A DNA stretch of 64,000 nucleotides from assembly GCA_002298145.1 (NCBI GenBank), contig DBMP01000025.1, positions 186,001 to 250,000 of the forward strand, in the 5' to 3' direction. The notes beneath the pieces were generated by a model. That model did not search any database, was not told the DNA's origin, and was given only the letters and a program-made list of their open reading frames with translations. This DNA is from Spartobacteria bacterium UBA695 (lineage in GTDB: Bacteria; Verrucomicrobiota; Verrucomicrobiia; Chthoniobacterales; Chthoniobacteraceae). Positions within the stretch are counted from its first letter, which is position 1. Each line of letters starts with the position of its first letter. Of the stretch, positions 57,605 to 64,000 are shown piece by piece. The translations under genes were made by a program, and so were the position numbers.

Positions 57605-58801
57605 ATGAAGAAACGCGTTCTCATTCTTTCCGCCAGCGCCGGTTCGGGCCATGTACGGGCCGCCGAGGCACTTGCGAAAGCTTTCGCCCGGGAGCCGGGC
57701 GTGGAAGCCGTCAAACACCTCGACGCGCTGAAATACACCAACAAACTTTTCCGCAACTTCTACTCCAAGTTCTACATCCGGCTCGTCAAGTCGGCCCCGG
57801 AGGTGCTCGGCTGGGCCTACAAAGCCAGCGACGAACCGTGGAAGACCGACACGATGCGCCTGCGGCTCGACCGGCTCCAGTCCCTGCGCCTGGTGCGCTT
57901 CATCCGGCGCTTTCAGCCCGATATCGTCATCTGCACCCACTTCATGCCCACCGGGATCATCGCCCACCTGATCCAAAAGGGCCTCATCCAGACGCACCTC
58001 TCCGTGGTCGTGACCGATCTCGACATGCACGCCATGTGGCTTTCGCGCACCTTCCACCGCTACTTCGTGGCCATCGAGGAGACCAAGGCCCACTTGATCG
58101 CCCTGGGGCTGCCGCCGGAGCGCGTGACGGTCTCCGGCATCCCCATCGACCCCGTCTTTGCCCAGCCCGTGGACCGCGGGGCGCTGCGCCGGGAGCTGGG
58201 GCTCGACCCGGAGCGCTTCACGCTGCTCTTCTCGGCGGGCACCTTCGGAGTGGGCCCGGCGGGCATCGCCGTCGCCAAGCTGCTGCAAATCCGCCACGAC
58301 ATGCAGATCGTGGTCATCTGCGGCAACAACCCGGAGCTGAAGGCACAGGTGGAGACGCTCATCGGCGACGATCACCCGAACATCAAAGTCCACGGCTACA
58401 CCCGGCGGATGCACGATTTCATGAAAGCGGCCGATCTCTACCTGGGCAAACCCGGTGGCCTCACCACCGCCGAGGCGCTCGCCTGCGGCCTGCCGATGGC
58501 CATCCTGGGCCCCATCCCCGGCCAGGAGGACCGCAACAGCGACCATTTGCTCGAAGAAGGCGCGGCAATCAAGTGCAACGAGATGACGACCATCGCCTAC
58601 AAAATCGACCGCCTGCTCGACTCCCCCGGCCACCTGGAAAGTATGCGCCAGAACGCCACGCGCCTGGGCCGTCCCGACGCGGCGGAGACCATCGTGCGCA
58701 CGTTGCTGGAGGACGACCTGCCACCGTTGCAAATCGACGACGACCAGAGCGTGCAGATTGCCGAAGCCGCCTCGGGCGAACGGCCCACACTCAACCCATA
58801 G
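57605..58801 (+). CDS. GT28-type glycolipid glycosyltransferase (MGDG synthase/UgtP-like)
   Basis: A 398-residue GT28-family enzyme. It opens KKRVLILSASAGSGHVRAAE, the hallmark of diacylglycerol glycosyltransferases, and has VVVTDLDMHAMWLSRTFHRY, the nucleotide-binding SGIPIDPVF and the C-terminal YLGKPGGLTTAEALACGLPM. It should transfer a sugar from a UDP-donor to diacylglycerol at the inner face of the membrane. The start at 57605 is chosen because the upstream frame runs antisense to the CYTH gene. The next gene starts 5 bases downstream. Confidence 0.9.
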   Translation: MKKRVLILSASAGSGHVRAAEALAKAFAREPGVEAVKHLDALKYTNKLFRNFYSKFYIRLVKSAPEVLGWAYKASDEPWKTDTMRLRLDRLQSLRLVRFIRRFQPDIVICTHFMPTGIIAHLIQKGLIQTHLSVVVTDLDMHAMWLSRTFHRYFVAIEETKAHLIALGLPPERVTVSGIPIDPVFAQPVDRGALRRELGLDPERFTLLFSAGTFGVGPAGIAVAKLLQIRHDMQIVVICGNNPELKAQVETLIGDDHPNIKVHGYTRRMHDFMKAADLYLGKPGGLTTAEALACGLPMAILGPIPGQEDRNSDHLLEEGAAIKCNEMTTIAYKIDRLLDSPGHLESMRQNATRLGRPDAAETIVRTLLEDDLPPLQIDDDQSVQIAEAASGERPTLNP

Positions 58802-58806
58802 TCCCC

Positions 58807-59610
58807 ATGTTTACCGACTACCACACCCACACGCCGCTCTGTCACCATGCCCAGGGCTGGCCCCGGGACTACGCTCAAGCCGCCGTGGAGCGCGGCCTGG
58901 ATGAGCTCGGCCTGGCCGACCACAGCCCGATGCCAGCGCGCCTGGAGCCCTTCGACGACTGGCGGATGAGCCTCGCCGATCTCCCCCGCTACTTCGAGGC
59001 CGTGGAAGAGGCGCGCGCAGCCTTCCCGCAATTGCCGATCCGCCTCGGGCTGGAGGTCGATTACCTGCCCGGCCACGAAGCGTGGATCGAGGAGCTCTCC
59101 GGCATGGCCCGTTGGGATTACTTGATCGGCAGCGTCCACTACATCGCCCCCGGCTGGGATATCGACAACCCGGCGCACATTTCGCGGTTCGAGTCCGGGT
59201 CGGTGGAGGAAATCTGGGACCTCTACTTCAAGGCCCTGGAAGCGTGCGTGCGCACCCGGGCCTTTGACTTCATCGCCCACCCGGACCTGCCAAAGAAATT
59301 CGGCCACCGGCCCCAGGGTGACCTCCGGCGTTTTTACGAACCGGTCATCGCGGCGCTGGCGGAGACCGGCACAGCCTTTGAGATCAACACCGCGGGCCTG
59401 CGCAAACCGGCGGGCGAATGCTACCCTGACGCCCTCTTCCTGCACCTCGCCCACGAGGCCGGAGCCCGGCTGCTCATCAACTCCGACGCCCACGCCCCGG
59501 CGGAAGTCGGCGCGAATTTCGACGACGCGCTCGCGCTCGCGAAAGCCGCCGGGTTCACCGAACTGGTGCGCTTGGCCGGGCGGCAAAAGCAGCTCGTTCC
59601 CATCGCATGA
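58807..59610 (+). CDS. PHP-family phosphatase, histidinol-phosphatase type
   Basis: A 267-residue PHP-domain enzyme. The metal-binding motifs are FTDYHTHTPLCHHA at the start, LADHSPMP near residue 38, GLEVDYLPGHE, IGSVHYI, IAHPDL and NSDAH. This is the HisK-type histidinol-phosphate phosphatase pattern. Whether histidine synthesis is the true role is uncertain, since neighbours are not his genes. It sits between a lipid glycosyltransferase and folP; its TGA overlaps the folP ATG. Confidence 0.87.
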   Translation: MFTDYHTHTPLCHHAQGWPRDYAQAAVERGLDELGLADHSPMPARLEPFDDWRMSLADLPRYFEAVEEARAAFPQLPIRLGLEVDYLPGHEAWIEELSGMARWDYLIGSVHYIAPGWDIDNPAHISRFESGSVEEIWDLYFKALEACVRTRAFDFIAHPDLPKKFGHRPQGDLRRFYEPVIAALAETGTAFEINTAGLRKPAGECYPDALFLHLAHEAGARLLINSDAHAPAEVGANFDDALALAKAAGFTELVRLAGRQKQLVPIA

Positions 59611-60494
59611 ACCTGCGCGCTCGCGACCGCCTCATCCCCTTCCCGCGCAGGCCGCTGGTAATGGGCATCCTTAATCTCGAAAGCAACTCCTTCTCCGGCG
59701 ACCGCATCGAAGGCGTGGACCTGGCTCTGCGCCGCGCCCGCCAGATGGCCGCCGAGGGGGCCGACTTCATCGACGTGGGGGCCGACACCGCCTCAACCGC
59801 CACCCCCACGATCTCCGAGGCCGAGGAAACCGCCCGCCTGCTCCCCTTCGTGCGCCGGTTCGTGGCCGAGTGCGCCGATTACCCCCGCCCCGCCGATCCC
59901 GAGGGGCTCTTCCCGCCGCTGCTTTCGATCAACACCTGGCGGCCCGCCGTGGCCCGGGCGGTCCTGGCCGAGGGGGGCGATCTGCTCAACGACCTCGGCG
60001 CGCTGCCGACCCCCGAGAACGCCCGCATCTGCGCCGACACCGGTGCGGCGCTCCTCATCATGCACAACGAAGGGACGCCCAAAGTCTACCACCCCTACCA
60101 CGCATACCCCGATGTAATGGCGAACCTCCGCGCGTTCTTCGAGGAAAAAATCGCGCTCGCCGAGACGGCGGGGATTTCGCCCGAAGCGCTTGTCCTGGAC
60201 CCCGGCATCGGCTTTTCCAAGCTACGGGACGACAACCTTGCCATACTGCGGCATATCGACCAGCTTCACTCTTTCGGGCGACCCATCCTGCTACCCGTCT
60301 CGCGCAAGCTCGTCATTAGCGAAGTGCTCGGCGGCATTCCAGCGGCGGAGCGGGACGCGGGGACGGTCGCCTGCATTGTGAGCGGACTGCGGCGCGGGGC
60401 TCATATTTTCCGCGTTCATAACGTCCGGGCGGCAGTACAGACGATCCAGACCGCCGGGCCCGTGCTGGCAGCCGCTACTTCCGCTTCGGCTTAA
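59607..60494 (+). CDS. folP: dihydropteroate synthase
   Basis: A 295-residue cytoplasmic enzyme joining p-aminobenzoate to the pterin in folate synthesis. It has PLVMGILNLESNSFSGD, where the usual 'N.TPDSFSDGG' reads NLESNSFSGD; the pterin-binding DFIDVGADTAS; LLSINTWRPAVARAVL; and LVLDPGIGFSKLRDDN. The ATG overlaps the previous stop. The 3' end overlaps the convergent glycosyltransferase gene by 20 bases. Confidence 0.92.
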   Translation: MNLRARDRLIPFPRRPLVMGILNLESNSFSGDRIEGVDLALRRARQMAAEGADFIDVGADTASTATPTISEAEETARLLPFVRRFVAECADYPRPADPEGLFPPLLSINTWRPAVARAVLAEGGDLLNDLGALPTPENARICADTGAALLIMHNEGTPKVYHPYHAYPDVMANLRAFFEEKIALAETAGISPEALVLDPGIGFSKLRDDNLAILRHIDQLHSFGRPILLPVSRKLVISEVLGGIPAAERDAGTVACIVSGLRRGAHIFRVHNVRAAVQTIQTAGPVLAAATSASA

Positions 60495-61221
60495 GCCCCA
60501 AGTGGCGCAGGAGCAGCGCCGGGCGCTCGGCGTGGAAGCGTTCGTCGCGGCAGCTCGCGCTAAGGCCGCCCCCTTCGTAATCCGCGATAATATCGTTCAC
60601 GAAAATTTTCTCGATCCTCCAATCGCCGAAGCAGCGGATATTAAGCGCGTAATCGGCCAATGTCGGGTAGCGCAGTTCGAAGCCGCCGTGGCGGGCAAAA
60701 ACGCGTCGATCGTAGAACACGGCCTGCTGGCAGGGCGTGCGGGTGCGGAACTTCTGCGCCGTCCAAGCGCCATCCCAGACGACATTGCGGTCGCGCATGA
60801 AAACGTTGCCATAAACGAACCCGATGCCCCGCCGTGGGATGCACGCAGCGACCCGCTCCAGCGCGCCGTCGCGCAGCGTATCGCCCGCGCCGAGAAAGTA
60901 AAGGTAACGCCCTGAGGAGCGCGCCACGCCTTTGTTCATGGCATCGTAGACCCCGGCGTCGGGCTCGGAAACAGCGCACGCAATCTCCCCGGCATGCGCG
61001 CACAGAACGCCCGCAGTCCCGTCGTCCGAACCGCCGTCCACCACCACCAGTTCCCACAGCTCCCGGGGCTGGCACAATACCGAGGCGATGGAGCGCTCCA
61101 GCTTTTCAGCAGCGCGAAAGGTGGGGATGACCACGGTGAAAACCGGGCCGCTCCCGGGCTCGGGAACCGGCTGAAACCATTCGCGCATCCGTTGGGAAAG
61201 AGTGGGTAGAGGCATGGGCAA
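60475..61221 (-). CDS. glycosyltransferase family 2
   Basis: A 248-residue GT2 enzyme. The GT-A fold shows FTVVIPTFRAAEKLERSIAS, LVVVDGGSDDGT and the metal-binding region, here YFLGAGDTL instead of a plain DxD, as seen in WcaA/PglA-like GT2 members whose motif is 'GAGD'. It is the third gene of a minus-strand group with glf and the dehydratase gene, starting 17 bases after the latter's stop. It probably adds a sugar to the surface polysaccharide. Confidence 0.87.
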   Translation of the reverse strand: MPMPLPTLSQRMREWFQPVPEPGSGPVFTVVIPTFRAAEKLERSIASVLCQPRELWELVVVDGGSDDGTAGVLCAHAGEIACAVSEPDAGVYDAMNKGVARSSGRYLYFLGAGDTLRDGALERVAACIPRRGIGFVYGNVFMRDRNVVWDGAWTAQKFRTRTPCQQAVFYDRRVFARHGGFELRYPTLADYALNIRCFGDWRIEKIFVNDIIADYEGGGLSASCRDERFHAERPALLLRHLGLKPKRK

Positions 61222-61237
61222 TGAAAGCGGGGATGGT

Positions 61238-62257
61238 TTAGCAGTTCAGCGAATGCTCCTGGGCCAGCGCCTGCAAATCGGCTGCCACCATTTCGCGCAC
61301 AAGGTCCTCGAACGAATGCCGCGCCGTCCAGCCGAGCGCGGAGTGGATCTTCGCCGGGTTGCCGACCAGCTGCGTCGGCTCCAGAACGCGCTCCAGCTCG
61401 GCGTCGTACTCCACGTAGTCGCGCCACGGAAGGCCGACTTCGTTGAAGGCCGCCTCCACGAAGTCCCGCACGCTGCGGGTCACGCCCGTGGCGACCACGT
61501 AGTCATCCGGTAGGGAATGCCGGAGCATCATCCACATGGCCCGGACATAGTCGCGCGCATGGCCCCAGTCGCGCCGGGCCTCGATATTACCCAGTACCAG
61601 TTTTGTTTGAAGGCCGAGCTTGATCGCCGCCGCCGCTCGCGTGATCTTGCGCGTAACGAACGCCGCGCCGCGCCGGGGGGATTCATGGTTGTAGAGAATG
61701 CCGTTGCAAACAAAGAGCCCGTAGGACTCGCGGTAGACGCGGGCCGTGTGAAGCATGAACGCCTTCGCGCATCCATAGGGGCTCGTGGGCCGGAAGCGCG
61801 TCTCCTCCGTCTGGGGCGACTCCGTGGCCGCTCCGAAAACCTCAGACGTCGCAGCCAGATAGATCCGCGCACGGCTGCCCGATTCGCGGAGGCATTCCAG
61901 CAACCGCAGCGAAGCCATCGCCACCTCCTCAGCGGTCGGCTCAGGAATCTCGAAGCTGCGCCCGACATGGCTCTGGCCGCCCAGGTGATAAACTTCGTCA
62001 GGCCGGACCTGCTGGAAGATCGCGGGCCACAGGCAGCGGTCCGCAAGGTCGCCGTAATGGAAGAAAAGCCGTTTACCGAGCACCTCGGGATCCGCCGCCA
62101 GGGGCGCGAGCGCCGATTCCTGAACCCGGCCCGCCCGGCGCACGAGGCCGTGGACTTCGTAGCCATTGGCCAAAAGCAGCTCGGCGAGGTAGGAACCATC
62201 CTGCCCGGTAATACCGGTGATCAGGGCGACGGGGCGGGGTGACGGAGTATTGGCCAT
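61238..62257 (-). CDS. gmd: GDP-mannose 4,6-dehydratase
   Basis: A 339-residue short-chain dehydrogenase-type enzyme converting GDP-mannose to GDP-4-dehydro-6-deoxy-mannose. It starts ALITGITGQDGSYLAELLL with the NADP-binding Gly-rich loop. It has the YxxxK catalytic pair in SPYGCAKAF, the Ser/Thr of AATSEVFG, and the substrate-side LYNHESPRRGAAFVTRKIT. The next enzyme of a GDP-fucose or GDP-rhamnose pathway is not visible, so the final sugar is open. It is cotranscribed with the following GT2 gene. Confidence 0.9.
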   Translation of the reverse strand: MANTPSPRPVALITGITGQDGSYLAELLLANGYEVHGLVRRAGRVQESALAPLAADPEVLGKRLFFHYGDLADRCLWPAIFQQVRPDEVYHLGGQSHVGRSFEIPEPTAEEVAMASLRLLECLRESGSRARIYLAATSEVFGAATESPQTEETRFRPTSPYGCAKAFMLHTARVYRESYGLFVCNGILYNHESPRRGAAFVTRKITRAAAAIKLGLQTKLVLGNIEARRDWGHARDYVRAMWMMLRHSLPDDYVVATGVTRSVRDFVEAAFNEVGLPWRDYVEYDAELERVLEPTQLVGNPAKIHSALGWTARHSFEDLVREMVAADLQALAQEHSLNC

Positions 62258-62366
62258 TGTGGGGGCGTTTCAGGCGTACCCCCACGCTTCAAACGAGATC
62301 CCTCCCCGGAGGAATCCACCGATAAGCCCAGGGGCGCCGCACATCCTTGTGTGCCCCCGTTATCGC

Positions 62367-63536
62367 TTAATTTTCTTCGTTTGGAAAGACCGGAAGCGCG
62401 TTTTTACCCGCGTAGGCCTCGGCAAATTTTTCCCCAAAGGCCAGCGCCTCGCCGATAATCTTCTCCATATCCATGTAGCGGTAGGTCGCCAGGCGGCCGA
62501 GGAAGGAGACCCCCGGCTCCCGCGCCGCAAGCGCACGGTATTCTCTTAGCAGCGCGAGGTCGCCATCAAGGCGCTTGGGGTAATACGGAACATCACCGGG
62601 CTCGGTTTCCTTGCTGTATTCCTTAAAGTAGACCGTCCGCGCATGTTCCTCCCACGGCGTAAAGTGCCGGTGCTCGTGAATGCGCGTGAAGGGGAGAGCG
62701 GCGTCGCTGTAGTTGAGGACGGCATTGCCCTGGAAATCCCCCTCCGCCTCGCCGCGTTCAAAAGTCACCGTCCGGTAGCCGAGGCGGCCAAGGCGGTAGG
62801 CAAAAAAGGCGTCGATGGGGCCGGTGTAGAAAACATGGCTTCCCTCGCGGGGCGCGCCCGGGTCAAAGCGCTGCCCGAGCTTCACGTCGATGGCCGGGTG
62901 ATCGAGGATCTTCGCGACGATCGCGGAATAGCCTTCCTCGGGGATCCCCTGCCAGCGGCTGTTGTAGTAGTTGTCGTCGTAATTAAAGCGCACGGGGAGG
63001 CGCTTGAGGATGGAGGCAGAAAGCTCCCTCGGCTCGCAGCCCCACTGCTTGCGCGTGTAGCCGTAGAAGAACGTCTCGTAAAGCTCGCGCCCGATCATCT
63101 TGAGCGCCTGCTCCTCGAAGTTGCGCGGCTCGCCGATGGACTTGTCACCCAAGGACGCAATGAAAGCACGGGCCTCCGCGGGGTTGAAGGTTTTGCCGAA
63201 AAACTGGTTGATCGTGTGGAGGTTCACCGGCAGGGAAAACACGCCGCGCGGAGTGACGGCTTTCACCCGGTTGACCCACTCGCGGAATTTCCCAAACCGG
63301 TTGACGTACTCCCACACGTGCGCCTGGCTGGTGTTGAAAATATGGGGCCCGTAGCGGTGGACCATCACCCCCGTGGCGGCGTCGCGCTCAGTATGGCAAT
63401 TCCCCGCCACATGCGGGCGCTCCTCAACAATGGTGATCCGGCAGGGAAGGCGTTCGACCAACGAGCGCGCGAGAACGGCACCCGAAAAACCGGCGCCAAC
63501 GATGATAAAATGAGGAGAAAGTTGATCCATGGCCAC
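62367..63536 (-). CDS. glf: UDP-galactopyranose mutase
   Basis: A 389-residue FAD enzyme interconverting UDP-galactopyranose and UDP-galactofuranose. The FAD-binding motif FIIVGAGFSGAVLA is at the N-terminus. GNCHTERDAATGVMVHRYGP and HIFNTSQ follow, then GYTRKQWG and the late VTFERGEAEGDFQGNAVLNY, all typical. Its product is the donor required by the GlfT2-like pair at 40.7-44.3 kb. It stands between gmd and a partial GT gene in a minus-strand glycan operon. Confidence 0.95.
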   Translation of the reverse strand: MAMDQLSPHFIIVGAGFSGAVLARSLVERLPCRITIVEERPHVAGNCHTERDAATGVMVHRYGPHIFNTSQAHVWEYVNRFGKFREWVNRVKAVTPRGVFSLPVNLHTINQFFGKTFNPAEARAFIASLGDKSIGEPRNFEEQALKMIGRELYETFFYGYTRKQWGCEPRELSASILKRLPVRFNYDDNYYNSRWQGIPEEGYSAIVAKILDHPAIDVKLGQRFDPGAPREGSHVFYTGPIDAFFAYRLGRLGYRTVTFERGEAEGDFQGNAVLNYSDAALPFTRIHEHRHFTPWEEHARTVYFKEYSKETEPGDVPYYPKRLDGDLALLREYRALAAREPGVSFLGRLATYRYMDMEKIIGEALAFGEKFAEAYAGKNALPVFPNEEN

Positions 63537-63642
63537 TCCCTATTCGTTTGAACCAACCGGCCAGGGGAGTCAACACTTCCCCATAAAAATCGACCTGCTC
63601 CAGAGTAGCGGCTTCCGCCTCAACCGGTCTACCCCGCGAGGA

Positions 63643-64000
63643 TCACAGATACCCTTTCAGGCCTTCTGCCAGCTCGGCGGTGAACGGAATCCCGAGAGCA
63701 TCCGCCCGCTCCAGCACCGTCTCGACCAACCACGCGCATTTGAGATCCTCGGGAACGGAGCCGCCCGCCGCGGGAATCCGCACGTCCTCGACAATCACGC
63801 GCGCCAGGGCCAGGAGCCACTTCACGGGCGGCTCGGGCGCATAGCGCATGACCACGCTCAGGATCTCCTCATGCACCCGCAGCCGCTGGCTGAGCGTCTT
63901 GGTGGCCCCGTGCAGCCGCGACCCGGCGAGCACCGCGCACCCCAGGTAATCAAACCGCACCGAGCGGCCCGCCCTCAGCCAGTATTCATAATCCATCGCC
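63643..64000 (-). CDS. C-terminal part of a GT2 glycosyltransferase (truncated by window end)
   Basis: The frame is open to the right edge of the window. The visible residues start with DYEYWLRAG, which is the region following the catalytic core in GT2 enzymes (substrate-side D(Y/W)-E-x-W motif), and end in a helical tail. The ATG near 63996 is probably internal and the true start lies beyond the window. The gene belongs to the same minus-strand glycan group as glf, 106 bases upstream of it. Confidence 0.65.
   Translation of the reverse strand, partial: AMDYEYWLRAGRSVRFDYLGCAVLAGSRLHGATKTLSQRLRVHEEILSVVMRYAPEPPVKWLLALARVIVEDVRIPAAGGSVPEDLKCAWLVETVLERADALGIPFTAELAEGLKGYL

Overview
The window looks like part of a Verrucomicrobiota chromosome, most plausibly from the Chthoniobacter/Spartobacteria side. 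The grounds are a four-gene prepilin cassette resembling the family known as the Verru_Chthon cassette (proteins A-D), a PEP-CTERM protein built from autotransporter-type beta-strand repeats, secreted glycoside hydrolases with similar solenoid N-termini, and a class II ribonucleotide reductase next to general housekeeping genes. Assignment below phylum is a guess.

The window has two parts. From 1 to about 23.6 kb the DNA is visibly less GC-rich and devoted to carbohydrate use. It holds the end of a large secreted-hydrolase-like protein, a D-2-hydroxyacid dehydrogenase, an ISL3 transposase remnant, the four-gene prepilin cassette (2.5-9.2 kb), an alpha-L-fucosidase, two secreted GH5 enzymes with repeated N-terminal solenoid modules, a LacI regulator between them, and a PEP-CTERM autotransporter-repeat protein, all on the minus strand from 19.6 kb down. 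Divergent from these are a second LacI paralogue, a second alpha-L-fucosidase and an SGNH hydrolase. An IS5-type transposase remnant and a tRNA-Thr gene close this part. The tRNA 3' end faces the low-GC region, as expected for an island inserted at a tRNA gene.

From 23.7 to 36.2 kb come GC-rich core genes: class II ribonucleotide reductase with an NrdR-like box, manganese catalase, a Cys-rich PVAE-repeat protein, DNA-3-methyladenine glycosylase I, GTP-dependent PEP carboxykinase, 5-formyl-THF cyclo-ligase, an EamA transporter, a secreted esterase-like protein, a lipoprotein, a 36-residue basic protein and a YacP-type NYN protein. A 700-bp gene-free stretch (29.9-30.7 kb) is packed with duplicated composite hairpin repeats; a third partial copy lies at 51.3 kb.

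From 36.2 to 47.9 kb lies a surface-glycan cluster: two GT2/GT4 genes, two GT9 heptosyltransferase-like genes, further GT4/GT1 genes and a tandem pair of large GlfT2-like galactofuranosyltransferase candidates. Their presumed donor-forming enzyme, UDP-galactopyranose mutase, is at 62.4-63.5 kb beside GDP-mannose 4,6-dehydratase and more glycosyltransferases. Between these two blocks are carB, a Pro/Thr/Ala-rich secreted protein, alr, an orphan RelE-like protein, an OafA-type acyltransferase, a CYTH/CHAD pair, and an operon of a GT28 lipid glycosyltransferase, a PHP phosphatase and folP.

The most interesting signals are the cassette read as a complete GspH-I-J-K-like pseudopilus tip set parked beside secreted glycosidases without the rest of a type II secretion machine, the solenoid module shared by the GH5 enzymes, the composite hairpin repeats, and the tRNA-bounded island.
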